From Strongylocentrotus droebachiensis (Eukaryota > Echinodermata > Echinoidea > Camarodonta > Strongylocentrotidae), in NCBI GenBank assembly GCA_035222895.1, contig JAVYIG010004979.1:83109-147108 (forward strand): a stretch of DNA of 64,000 bases, in the 5' to 3' direction. Position numbers and translations under genes: made by a program. The notes under the pieces are model-generated. The model was not told the DNA's origin, searched no databases, and saw only the letters and a program-made list of their open reading frames with translations. This document shows, in pieces, positions 46,767 through 57,676 of the stretch (position 1 is the stretch's first letter; each line of letters starts with the position of its first letter).

Positions 46767-47072
46767 ATAGCCGAGTTGGAGCCTCGAGGAGTGGCGAGCA
46801 GGCGCAAGCTTATGGCAAGCCGTTTTATCATTAAAAAATATTTCTTGATATCAAGAAATAATTTTACGTTGTAAATTAAGCAATGGTAATTCTTGATATC
46901 AAGAAATAATTTTACGTTGTAAATTAAGCAATGGTAATTCTTGATATCAAGGATTGAATTCGTGATATCAAGAATTCGATTTCGTGATATCAAGAATTAT
47001 GTTTTAATGATAAATCGGCTAGCCACAAGCTTGCGCCAGCTCGCCACAAATCGAGGCTCCAACTCGGCTAAG
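46767..47072. mobile_element. TA-flanked MITE with long inverted repeats
   Basis: The 306-bp element sits between TA dinucleotides at 46765-46766 and 47073-47074. Its arms of about 70 bp start tagccgagttggagcc and pair with ggctccaactcggcta. The centre contains repeated cttgatatcaag palindromes. The paralogous unoccupied site at about 50670-50712 (- strand) reads ccacttTAgaccgcc, which proves the insertion and gives TA as the target, as for Tc1/mariner-type elements. Confidence 0.8.
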
Positions 47073-47349
47073 TAGACCGCCGGGTGAACCCTCAAAAGTG
47101 CCTTAGTTTTTGTGTTTTGTGACCCATCCTCGGCATCTACTTGAAAATGACCTCTAATGTGTAGAAAAATATACTGAAGATGATGGTGCAACTCGTCAGT
47201 AGAAAAAATTGCACACAAATTAATAATGTCCAGATTAATTTTTAATAAATATGACAAACGCCCTCTTGTGTCCAGTCTGAGACAGCTGTGTATTATGCTA
47301 TGGGAAAATGACTTGTATTGATATCGAGCAAAGCTGCAGTGCACTCAAA

Positions 47350-47725
47350 ATATTCCCCTTTCCCCTCTCTCCTCATTCCTCCCCTTTCCCCTCTCTCCTC
47401 ATTCCTTCCCTTTCCCCTCTCTCCTCATTCCTTCCATTTCCCCTCTCTCCTCCCCTTTCCCCTCTTTCCTCATTCCTTCCCTTTCTCTCTCTTTCCTAAC
47501 CCCCCTCTCTTTCTCTCCTTATCCCCTCTCATCCCCCCCACCCATTTTTCCTCATTCCCCCTCTCTCTCTCTTCGTCTCTTTCTTCCTCTTTCCTCACCC
47601 CCACCCCCCCCCCCCTCTCTCTCTCTCTCTCACTCTTCATCCCATTCCCTCCCTTTCTCTTGTTTTCTTAACCGCTCTCTCTTTCCCATTCCCTCTCCCC
47701 ACCACTCTTTCCCACCTCTCTATCT
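47350..47725 (+). repeat. Pyrimidine-rich minisatellite
   Basis: Tandem units like cctttcccctctctcctcatt, about 20-25 bases each, degrade into (CT)n. Open frames across it are low-complexity artefacts. Confidence 0.75.
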
Positions 47726-47994
47726 CTTTCTATGTCATACCCTTCAATATATATTTCAGGGAATGGCATATCTTTAAATAAAATAAATCACAATCTAAAA
47801 CAAAGTTTGTAAGGCATATTTGACCAATTATAATCTGGTTTCACATCAAATATATGACATATTAGTACTATCTCATATTCTCAAAATACATGGTCAATAA
47901 AATTGTAAGCCTGCTTGACTACATGGATACTGCTCTTTGGGTTGATGTAGAGAAATGATTCATCATCAGTTATACAGCACATTGTCAATTCACA

Positions 47995-48665
47995 TTAAAA
48001 TATTTTCAATAACAAACATTCTTTCAAGCGATCACATGTATGTATGTTTTAGCAAAAATACACATAAAATATACATTATAGATAAAAAAATATATATATA
48101 TTCATGGATGGCAGGGTCGCAGCCTCTGCTATTCTTCTTCAGTCTAATATATATATCTAAATCATGTTCTTTAACATTTCCAACAGGTAATTTCATACAT
48201 TTGTCCAAATGCCATTTAGTAAAAGTTATCTGCTTTATCGAATCTGGCGGAAATTGGCAAAATAGAGCATCGCAATAAAGGTCTTTACATTGAATTTCCA
48301 AAAAAGGCTTTACATTTACAAGTAATATTTTCAATAACAAACATTCTTTCAAGCAATTGCTCAAAAAGCATTACTACATGTATGTACCGGTATGTTTTAG
48401 CAAAAACACACATAAAATCTACATTGTAAATAAAATTTAAAAATTCATGGATGACAGGGTCCCAGCCTCTGCTATTCTTCTTCAGTCTAATATATCTAAA
48501 TCATGTTCTTTAAAATTTCCAGCAGGTAATTTCATACATTTATCCAAATACCATTTAATAAAATTTATCTGTTTTATCGAATCTGGTGGAAATTGGCAAA
48601 ATAGAGCATCACAAGAAAGGTCTTTACATTGAATTTCCTAAAAAAGCTTTACATTTACAAGTATT
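47995..48665 (-). repeat. Tandem duplication (~330 bp) with coding-like - strand segment
   Basis: Units at about 47996-48326 and 48327-48662 share most bases. On the - strand both encode EIQCKDL.CDALFCQFPPDS, then IKQI.F.KW.LDKCMKLP and KEHDLDI; the right copy then stops after LD. Conservation of the frame in both suggests a duplicated terminal exon of an unknown gene or element. I do not recognise the protein. Confidence 0.45.
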
Positions 48666-48669
48666 GTGA

Positions 48670-48800
48670 CATACAATGAGTTAAATATTGTTCCTTCTTT
48701 GCCTTGATCTCATCTGTGCTCACTTGTTTGTTGTAATGTTGCAGAAGTACCTGTAGCAGCCTGCATGGCATGGTATCCTGGTTGGACATACCTTTATTGA
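48670..48800 (-). CDS. Possible terminal exon, unknown protein
   Basis: Starting near 48796, the - strand reads MSNQDTMPCRLLQVLLQHYN followed by KQVSTDEIKAKKEQYL, and stops after THCMSQYL. It follows an ...ttttcaataaag that could be an acceptor. The composition is coding-like, but the family is not recognised and no partner exon is certain. Confidence 0.25.
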
Positions 48801-49600
48801 AAATAAATAAAAGCAAGGATCATTTAATATCATTTATTAAAAAAGAATAGGTCTATAGTTCTACGAGACAGACATACTGAAGTATTCATCACTACAAAAC
48901 CTACAGTATGAGTCGAATCTAGCATATAACTATCATCAAAATACAAATTAAAAAAAATATCTGTGCTGACTGGTTACTGTCTCCAACTGGAAGTGAACGG
49001 ACTGGACATCAGTGACACTAACAGTGGAAATTATTCAGAACTGCTTATTAGAAAATGTAAGGATCGAGGTGTCTCATATTTTTATGAAGTGTTTTTTTGT
49101 GTGTAGAGCATCGAGGGCATACGGTACTGTAATACATTTTTCATCATGAATAAAAAAGATCACCAGGGCAATGGCAAGGCTCATTCTCCAACACAAGTGG
49201 CGTATTAATTTAAATGTGTCAAATATTGACGGGACTGTGGGCCTCACCATGCAGAATTTTTCAAACATGCAAAAAAGAAAGAAAAACAAACCACTTTGAT
49301 TGTGGAAATTTAGGGGGACAGTGGCCCCTCCCCCCCCCCCGAAAAAAAACCCACCAGTAGAGATCTACGCTGTTCTCAGACGATACCGTTATCGATATGT
49401 GGACAATAAATACCCACATTAATTATGAAGACCTGATCTGTACTAATGTAGTTTAGAATCAAGCCTGACCAGTATCCAATTTGACTTGATCAACCACTTT
49501 GATCAAGTCAGCTAGGCCTCAATTTCGAGAGCATAGCATTTTTTTAGAAAGTAGAAATTACCCGGTAGATATTCTAATCTAGACTCTTTTTTTTCTTGAT
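48800..49600. other. Intergenic sequence
   Basis: I see no recognised gene. A C run at 49331-49340 and several short - strand frames (for example 49074-49289) lack family similarity or splice support. Confidence 0.4.
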
Positions 49601-49609
49601 TCTAGTTGT

Positions 49610-49995
49610 AACGTTTAGGGCCGGGAAATAGACATATGACATCTATGATCTAGACAAAGATCCCGGGTTCGACTCCCACCCAGGCGGATGACCGAGGCCT
49701 GCGTTGTGTGTTACTCACTTACTGTTAACGTGCCCCTTCCCTTGTTAGACGCAGGTTATGTCAAGTGGAAAACACTCCGTCCCTCCGATAGGACGTTAAA
49801 TGGAGGCACGTTAAGAACCCATTACACTATTTCTATAAGACCAAGACTAAGAGTAAGAGTAGGGGGAAACCCTGGTGTAATAAGTGCAAGAATCTTCACT
49901 TCAGTATTATTTGAAGGAGGCAGATTATCTCGAAGAAGAAGAACTAACTTTGTTAGAACTTAGTAGAAGAAGAAGAAGAAGAAGAAGAAGAAGAA
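49610..49995 (+). repeat. tRNA-derived SINE (family 2) with GAA tail
   Basis: A B-box-like gggttcgactcccac at about 49669-49683 is followed by a body with gtgtgttactcactt, ccctccgataggacgtta and aaatggagg. A (GAA)n tract at 49965-49995 forms the end. Confidence 0.5.
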
Positions 49996-50080
49996 AAATA
50001 GGATCAGACTTATTCTGAACATGCTGAAATAGTTAATACAATCATTTCTTCAGAATGGAATGACATAGATCTAGGCCTAC

Positions 50081-50340
50081 CTCTTTTTTGTTGAACTTGT
50101 TGCAGTTCGAACACCTCCCCGGTACACTCCTCCGCCCGAGGCGCCGGGCGGGTACTGCTCTGTCTGCAGCTCGAACGAGTCGAAGTCGAAGTTGACTGCA
50201 ATCGCAGCAATTTTGTTTTCTAGTTCAAACCCAAAACTGACGTCCTTCCAAAGATCTGCACACTCCTTGAACTTTCTGTAACTCTTCCCACTGAAAGATA
50301 TCACCTTACTGTGAGTCGAAATTGTATGCATACAGCAAAA
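50081..50340 (-). pseudogene. Orphan exon-like segment, possible N-terminal exon of the FEN1-like/CXC family
   Basis: The - strand frame MHTISTHSKVISFSGKSYRK then FKECADLWKDVSFGFELE, ending ...SSTKKR plus a partial codon, meets a GT donor (gtaggc) at 50080. An N-terminal exon with a donor would suit a copy of the gene family at 51821-54010, but no following exon is seen to its left in the window. The family link is a guess. Confidence 0.25.
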
Positions 50341-50619
50341 ACCTGTGTTTTCCTCTGAAACATTCAGTTGTTGACGACAGATTACTACACCCGAGGCTCG
50401 AAATAGCGCGCGCCAGTGGTACGTGCACAACACTGCCTGTGATTGGCTGAAAAGCTTGAGGCGCTGCAATCTTTACTTGATACATGCACAGTGATTGGAC
50501 AACCTCCGTGAAGAAAAAAAATGATTTTAGGCACCTTTTTTCCATTTTTTGAGCTTATATGCATTTTTTTCGATTGACGAGTTGTGACTATAATATCAAA
50601 ATATATTCTTTAATAATAA

Positions 50620-50720
50620 TCACTATTAAAAAAGTAGATGCCGAGCCGAGGTCACGAAACTGACGAATTTTGGGGCTCACCCGGCGGTCTAAAGTGGGAG
50701 CCCTGCTTTAGAGAAAGGTG
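50620..50720 (-). repeat. Repeat paralogous to the flanks of the TA MITE (empty site)
   Basis: On the - strand, agcagggctcccactttagaccgccgggtgag corresponds to 46749-46766 joined directly to 47073-47095. ctcggcatctact matches 47130-47145. It lacks the MITE. Confidence 0.7.
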
Positions 50721-51059
50721 ATCTGTCACGTCGCGAGACGTTGTATATGCTTTGTTGCCGCACAATGCACAAAGACGGTGGTCTGCTACTTCACCAGTAG
50801 TACTTGCAAAATTTATCCCGAGTGTGTAAACTGTGTCGTTATCAGGCGGGTCGCTAAACCTTTTTTTCAGTGGGGGTGTAGATGCCACTGATTACCGACA
50901 AAACTAGCCACCAATTACCGATAGGGGGACCATAACCCTAACATTTAGGGGTTTAACCCTAATAGTCAGGTCAAGATATGGTTTGACCCCAACCAAATTG
51001 CAACAAAAGGTTTTTCAACGGTTTCCAGTAGTATTTGACCTCAGGAATAACATACTAAA

Positions 51060-51450
51060 AGTCGACCAAAATTGAAGGTTCGGAAAGCTGTTATTTTCAA
51101 AATGGCGTCCAAGATGGCCGCCGATACATACAAATGACCATAAATCACTTATTATCTATCATAGAAACATAATTTTGGTGTCTATCCCATGGTTTCGGGG
51201 GTCAGAGAATCCATTGAGACAAGTAAGAACGGTTTGTGATGGTCCAAGAAACCCCAAAATCCAAGATGGCGTCCAAAATGGTCGCCATAACATTAAAATG
51301 GCCATAAGTCACTTATTATCCATCCGAGAAACATAATTGGGGTGTCTATGCTATGGTTTTCGGGGTCATAGAATCTATTAGGATAAGTTAGAACGTTAAA
51401 CAGTGGCTAAGGAAACCACAAAATCCGATATGGCGTCCGAAGGGCCACAA
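51060..51450 (+). repeat. Tandem repeat (~170 bp) with AAGATGGCGTCC motifs
   Basis: Two to three units share tccaagatggcgtcc, ccataa.tcacttattatc, gaaacataatt.gggtgtctat and atggtt.tcggggtca. Related motifs occur in intron 1 of SAMHD1-like copies B and C. Confidence 0.65.
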
Positions 51451-51524
51451 AACCACTACAATCTCTCAATAGAGGGCGCACTTTATACAAAGAAAATAAA
51501 CTTATAATGTATCTCTCTCACCCG

Positions 51525-51620
51525 TATGGTGGCTAATAATATTAATAATATTTAATTTTTATATAGCGCTTAATACAAATGTCTCTAAGCGCTTTACAAG
51601 GGGTCAACTCAACTATTGGC
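51525..51620. repeat. Hairpin repeat with atagcgcttaata / taagcgctttac
   Basis: tttatatagcgcttaatac and ctctaagcgctttacaa form a short motif seen in many small invertebrate repeats. No ends are defined. Confidence 0.3.
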
Positions 51621-51820
51621 AGGTCATTGTCGACACAGGGGGAGGGGAGAGTGACAAAGACAAAGTAACAACTTAATAATAATATCTAGACACACATTCC
51701 AAATACCCACCACATAATTAAAAATGTTTAAAACGTTGTGTTGTTCATGTCATCTAGCAAATACACATGCAGATATTTGTACCTTCATTTTGATGAGGAA
51801 TGTAAATGAGTAAGGATAAA

Positions 51821-54010
51821 TCATGACTCTTCTTCTGTTTCACTATCAAGTGACTCGTTATATGGATTGTGGCATGTATCAAGTTGGCAAGGTCCACACA
51901 CACTGCTACATGGTAGTCCGTAACCTCTGCAGGTACAGCGAAGAGTGCTACAAGCAGTACAGCAGTTGCAATGAATCAACTTCAGAAGATTACTAGGTGC
52001 AGCCTCCATATTCGACATCAGTGGAACCAGGTGATTGTCTTCTAATGTCCAGCCCCAGTATGTGACGTTCATGTCTCCTTCGCTCTCCATCCATTCCATG
52101 ACTTGGTAGTATGCTCTGAGGGAGTGGAATTTGGTTGAGGCTGGCGTAGGAGGGAGTCGCTCTGGAGTAACAAAGGATTTCGCATTGGCAATTTTCTTCA
52201 CGAACAACTTGTATCGTAATGATGCAAGTGAGTCATTACAGCTGCCACCAAACATGACAGACATTGCTTTGATACCAAGTTCCTCTATTCGTTCCTTTGG
52301 CTGACTTGGTAGAAGGAAAGTACTAGCACAGGATACCAAAGTGGGGTTGCCTTTCACAAGCTTCTGGTAGACTGATTTCTTTCCGATACCAATTATCCAG
52401 GAAGTCGAATCGCAACCAGTGTAGGCATGCAGAAAAAGAAGTTGTGAGCATAGATCCTTACCCAGGTCCACTTTCAACTGCTTAATGTTGTACACCTTCA
52501 GAGCCTTGGTTGCATTGTCAGAGCGGAATTATAGTTCCCTGCTATCTACATCTGCGTAATGCAAGAGTAACACTAATAGGTCAGTGTCTTCTCCAATCAG
52601 AGTAGTAGAATGACGACGAGAAGAATTCACTGCAGCTTTAGCAATATGTACATCTGCATCCCCGGGTGCATTGATGAAGGTGCAATTACTCGTCCTCAGT
52701 TCCTCACTAATGAGATTTATGAGTCCCTGCTTATTGCACTCTCTTGATAAAAACTCATCCTTCTTGCCTGAGAATACTGTGTCTGCATTGAATCTGACAA
52801 CTGGATGGGCATTCTGCCCACGTCGCTGGTGTGTATTATCCTTAATTGACGGCCCTCAACCATAGCCGTCAAAAACTGCAATTGCAGAACCATAGCGGCG
52901 GGTTGTGAAATCAGCATATGATCGTGGTATTGTGCCATAGCTGTCTCCTGTCTTCCATGGTATCCGATGCACCAAGGAACCACCATCAAGGACGTACTGT
53001 TCTGTGTTCGGTGGACAGTCTTTCACGGCTTTACTCGACACTTTACTTGCATAATCGGTGATAGCGTGAGCTAGCTGGGGCTTATCAGCCTTCCGGAAGA
53101 TATTCCTAGCCTCGAAAAGTGCAGGTGGGAACGGACTGAGCTCATAGCTCATCACCTCTTCTAGTTCAAGCTCCCCTGTTTTTTAAACTACCAGGAACCG
53201 CTGAAACAGCAAAGCAGCATCTATGGTTTGTTCAGGTGCAATTTTCACTTTCGATATCTCTCCCAAAGTCGTAGCCATCTCTTTCCTTTTAAACGAGACT
53301 GTGAAAACAGCATGTCCAATCGTGTTTGCCATGATTTTCTTCCCAACTGACTCATATCATGTACAATTCACTCCTGATGAAGCCACTACACCATTCACCA
53401 CATTTCTCAACGAAGGATCTGGAGAAAATGGTGTGCAAGTTGCAAGCTTTCCGTTGATCTTTGACACGTCAGATGTGTCTCTCTTGATCCTTGCTTCACT
53501 TAAGTCCTTGTGCTGATCACTGGTGGTAAATGAGAGGTTTGTGAACTCTTGCATTGCACTGTTATACTCCGAGGTCACAGGCATAAACATGGTCCATAGT
53601 GAGCGTTGTTCCTCAGTCATGCCACTACCATGTGTCAAACCACCAGTAGCATTTAGTGATCTCATCAAGGTCTGTTCTATTACAAGATCAGAGCTGAGGC
53701 CGGCCCAGACCTTGTCGGTGCGACGAATTACATGGTATCCATCAGTGAAGTTTGTGTAGGTGTCAGGATGCTTGGTTTCAAGACCACTCATTTCTTGCAC
53801 ATAGAAATGTGCAGACTTTAAGTAATTGAAATGCCCTGCCGCAGCAAAGATTGGTAAGCAATCAGCAATAGCACGTAGGTGCAATGACACAGACCCTATG
53901 CGATCTGCGGTAATCAGCATTCTAGCAACTTGTATCATCTTCTGATAGTTTAGCCACAACTGACTGGTCTTAGACCTCCCTTGCAGTTCCTTCCTTTTCT
54001 TGTCAATTTC
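51821..54010 (-). pseudogene. FEN1/XPG-like PIN nuclease with C-terminal CXC domain, four nonsense codons
   Basis: From an acceptor (...gaaaacag) the - strand keeps one frame for 730 codons. It is broken only by in-frame stops at 53357-53359 (TGA), 53183-53185 (TAA), 52856-52858 (TGA) and 52529-52531 (TAA), and ends at TGA 51821-51823. The N-terminal third (RRTDKVWAGLSSDLVIEQ...) belongs to no family I can name. The middle carries motifs in FEN1/XPG order: AVFDGYG, INAPGDADVHIAKAA, LIGEDTDLLVLL, and AYTGCDSTSWIIGIGKKSVY. These match VFDG, the APSEAEA helix, EDMD, and LLGSDY...I.GIG with its helix-hairpin-helix. The tail has CNCCTACSTLRCTCRGYGLP then CSSVCGPC and C.N, a tesmin/TSO1-like CXC pattern. 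No frameshift is seen, so decay was by point mutation and is recent, or the stops are tolerated. Upstream exons were not found. Related multi-copy proteins in invertebrate genomes are, to my knowledge, uncharacterised. Confidence 0.6.
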
Positions 54011-54184
54011 CTGTTTTCATAATAACTATAGTAATAATTGTTGCAAAGTTGCAGAGTTCCGAACAATGTTTCAAACATTATCTAATCATTCGTATCCATT
54101 TTGGTAAAGAACACGCATGACTTAATCACATATACATGATTATACTTCAGAGAAGGTGAAAAGGATACTTACATGAACACGTTT

Positions 54185-54740
54185 ACTTTACATTAATACC
54201 ATTATGGCCCCCCTTAAGATCTCGGCCGTAAAACGGACGATCTCCGCGAAAATTTGCACGCAATTCAAGTGAAGTGTATAGAACAATATGATAATTTCAA
54301 TTTTTTGAAAAAATCACTCATTTGCATATTTATGGTAATTTATGCAAAAAACGTCATAAAATCACATTTTTACCCATAAATCATATATTATTCATATTTA
54401 AGCATTCTATTTCACTACATATATTCATTAGACCATTTGAAAACAATAATACGACAAAAAATTGGAAGATCCAGCTTATTCCTTATGTTATCTCTTGTTT
54501 TGATAATTTCTTATGTATTTCATTGTTTTTTAAACTTATGTATGTTATTGTTTTTTTTGTTTTTTTCATTTCATCCTACAATTCAACTATTTTGTCTCCC
54601 AAAACAACCACCTAAACTTTAAACAAGAACCAATAACCAATGTTTTATCTATTTTTAGGAAAAATGACATTTCCATATGTTTTGTACACAAATCACAAAA
54701 ATGAGCGATTTTCGGCCTTATTAGGGTTAAGGCATTTCAT
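54185..54740. repeat. Repeat element with ccattatggccccc end
   Basis: The element starts near accattatggccccccttaag and ends ggccttattagggttaagg. Its right part matches 45355-45705. It lies just upstream (- strand) of the FEN1-like pseudogene, where upstream exons would be expected. Confidence 0.5.
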
Positions 54741-55540
54741 TACGGTCAGATGAGCATCCAGCCTTAGGACCCCTTGTGGGGTCCAGGGGCGGTGCCGGTC
54801 ACCATTCTTTCTGTCTTTTTTCTTTCTATTTCTCTCTAACATACTTTTTCCAAAAAAAGTGAGGGGGTCAGGGGGACTCGAGCCCCCGAGCCCCGCCGAT
54901 CGGCGGGCCCTGACATGTAGGCTTCTACATAAGCATATTTTTTGCCTGACTGTAAATTTGGGATTTTGTAATTTTCCATAAATAGCATAAAACAGAGGGT
55001 GGAGTGAAGGTGACGGCAGTGACTACCCCCTTACAGGTTTTTGAAGTTTTGTTGTATTAAAAAATTACATTCCTTAGCACAACTATAGTATTAAAACAAG
55101 CAATGTTCCTTTTTTTACACTTCACTTTTACTTTGTACAGTCCGAAAGGTTGTAAATATCAGGTGAGTAGGTACATTTTAGTAAGTAGGGAGCTTGGGCA
55201 TGGATGAAATTTCAATTTCTCACTCTAGGCCTCTATCATATACGTCTTTATTGATATCGCTATGGGAGTTTAAATGGCAATATCAGCCTGGCAAATCGTG
55301 ACTCCTTACTGAAAAGAGCAAGCGGAATATACATTTTTGTAGCACTGATCTATTTATATAACTCTTAATCTTGTAAACATACAGTGTAAACTATGCTTAC
55401 GTGATACCAACGGAATAGAGATTTTCTACAATATTTACTTGTACATTTTGAAGAATATTATGCGAGGGAGGTTAACGACCGAGCGAGAAGATTTTTGCAT
55501 TTGTATTGGTTTTAACGCTGCACTCTTGGGCCATCCAGAG
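54740..55540. other. Intergenic sequence
   Basis: No gene recognised. It includes a GC-rich stretch at 54870-54915 (gactcgagcccccgagccccgc...) that looks like a repeat edge. Confidence 0.4.
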
Positions 55541-55549
55541 CCTTAAAGT

Positions 55550-55995
55550 GTGTTCAGGTCTTTAGTCAGTATTTGCTATACATTTTTGTCGTCACTTTTT
55601 CAAATTTTCCGGGGGGGGGGGCCTTTAACAAAATTGAGGGGGACGTGTCCCCTCCCCCCCCCCCGTCCCCCGGGATCGCCGCCCCTGAAGTTTGTTGGCA
55701 ATATGCCAGCTACTTTCCCGTCACAAACACACAAGTTTACCAGTCTATTGCAAATCTTCCGTGTCTGGTAGTAGGGGAGGTATTAATGCAGCCACGCACT
55801 ATTACCGACGTTATTGAACTCGAGAGATCATGCTTTTCATGTGATTGGGCCAGTACACATCGCATACATACTTGTAGACTCGAGATATACATCATCTTCT
55901 GATCACATTGGCCAATGATTAAGATTTAGACGTTTGTACAACATCCCCTGATCTTGTCGGCTTAATAATTACGTTTCAGACGTTTCAAGGCCAGG
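55550..55995 (+). promoter_or_regulatory. 5' flank of SAMHD1-like copy C
   Basis: From about 55700 the sequence aligns with 9965-10828 of copy B: agctacttt.cc.g.cacaaaca, ttattgaactcgagagatcatgcttttcatg and cagtacacatcgcata. The 50-bp unit tgtacatcatctcctgatca... is also in tandem here (55886-55934, 55935-55984). C/G runs at 55609-55670 interrupt the left part. Confidence 0.5.
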
Positions 55996-56010
55996 ATGGA
56001 TCTTTCAAAG
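55996..56010 (+). CDS. SAMHD1: SAMHD1-like copy C first mini-exon (MDLSK)
   Basis: ATG GAT CTT TCA AAG is followed by donor gtaatt. It is paralogous to 10829-10843 in sequence, phase and context, and ends in the Lys that aligns with human K116. No exon 2 is seen before the window end. Intron 1 is 8.7 kb in copy B, so the rest of copy C is expected to the right. Confidence 0.55.
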
Positions 56011-56232
56011 GTAATTAGTTACTTGATTTAGACTGTACTTTTCATAAATCATGCTTGCCTATTGCTTCATTACGAAACTGTTGTTGTTTTAGCTTCATAC
56101 AGCTGTCCAGGTTGATACTCAAATATGATCAGTGACAACCGATTTTTTAAAGCAAATGAATCGCACTTACAATGGGTTATGGCCACCAGGAAACCTGGAA
56201 ATCCAAGAATTTGTCCAAAATGGCCGTCACAT

Positions 56233-57676
56233 TGTTGAAGGTTGATGAGAAAACTGCGTAGTTTTTGTATGAAATGTTACTTATTATATTCCTTCTTTAA
56301 GATGTTTATGGTTTTCTTTGAAGGCGACACTGTGACACACCCTAATAACAGTAAACTCTCCCAACTTTTATTTGAATTTTCCCAACCGTTTTTCCATGAA
56401 AATAAGAAATAAAGCAGGCTTCTGAAAATCTTTTAACATTTAAATGTTTGGAATGGTATATAGGGCCAGTTCATTGCTTTGTGACCATGTACATTCACTT
56501 AAATGTAATAAAATTATAGTAATATAGTTGGGAGAATTAAGGAATCGATTAGATCAGTTTTTACCAATTTTAATAATTAATAATGGTCGGTTTCCACTAA
56601 AACTTTCAGATTATCTTTAACTGTACATCTAGCGTTAAAATCACTATCTAAGCATCATTTTTTTAAATCTCATTTGAACAATTTGACCAAGTCCTTTGTG
56701 ACGATTTATATTCACCTAAAAGTTAATCAAATTATATTAATATAGTTGGGAGAATTAAGAAATCAATCAGATCAGTTTTTCCCAACTTTTAATCATTAAT
56801 GATGGTCCGTTTTCAATCAAACTTTCAGATTATCTTTAACCGTACATCTAGCATTGAGGTCACTACCTGAGCAACATTTTCTCTTATCTGAACAATGTTA
56901 CCAAGTCCCTTTAAGATTAGCGGAGGTGGATTAATATAGTATTTACAGTAAAGCTGTAATCAATATCTCTAGTATCCGTTGTGAAAGGTATTATATTTCT
57001 TGCGGTTATTGCGATAGATTCTTACTGTGGTCTTGAAGGTCCCATTCGCAGGCCAAAACAATTGAAAGGTTAAAGGCATTGTTTAAACGTAATACAACGT
57101 TTTGGTTTAGGGTCATGACTTTCGTTCAAATAAACATATCGGAAGCATATGCGATCCTACAATATTCAGTGATCGTTGTCGCGGTTGAAATCGAGTCTAA
57201 AGTTATGAAATTGTAAATAATAAACTCTTTGTGTTGTATCGCTTCCTCTAAATGCCAAGATATTAATTGAGCTATAAAACAATGTTTCTTGACTAAAATC
57301 GACTTATTACCTATTCCCGTTTGGAAAGTATATTTCACAACTACATATTCTGAGATTTTCATGGTCGCAGCTACTATTGTACGACCGTAGGAGCTATTTG
57401 AAATGTATAAAAAGATTACCGGGAGCACCGGTAAATTTCTATACTCAATTTTTCTCCAAAGTAGAAGTGTTTTAGGGGCTAAATTTTCTAGTGCTTATAA
57501 TACATCCACAGGGGCATTCAAATATATAAAAATTGTAAAGAATCACTATCCACCCGATTTTCAAAATTTCCCAAAACTTTGTATTACCTTCAACAATGTT
57601 ACCAGTTTTACAGATCAGATACATGTATGCATGGCCCTACATTTTTATCAGTGTCTGTGATATAGTGTATTATTGA
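56233..57676. repeat. 1.45-kb tandem duplication, unit 1
   Basis: The unit is repeated with very few differences at 57677-59147. Inside it, a segment of about 205 bp (atatagttgggagaattaag... to accaagtcc) is itself present twice (about 56520 and 56745). Overlapping open frames (57126-57428 -, 57403-57660 +) are nearly unchanged in unit 2, but high identity alone explains this. No family is recognised. Confidence 0.75.

Noticed and set aside
47308..47671. Pro/Ser-rich frames
   Set aside because: Pyrimidine minisatellite; both + frames are open because of composition.
57126..57660. Overlapping + and - open frames conserved between tandem units
   Set aside because: The units are nearly identical overall, so conservation does not show selection; no family is recognised.
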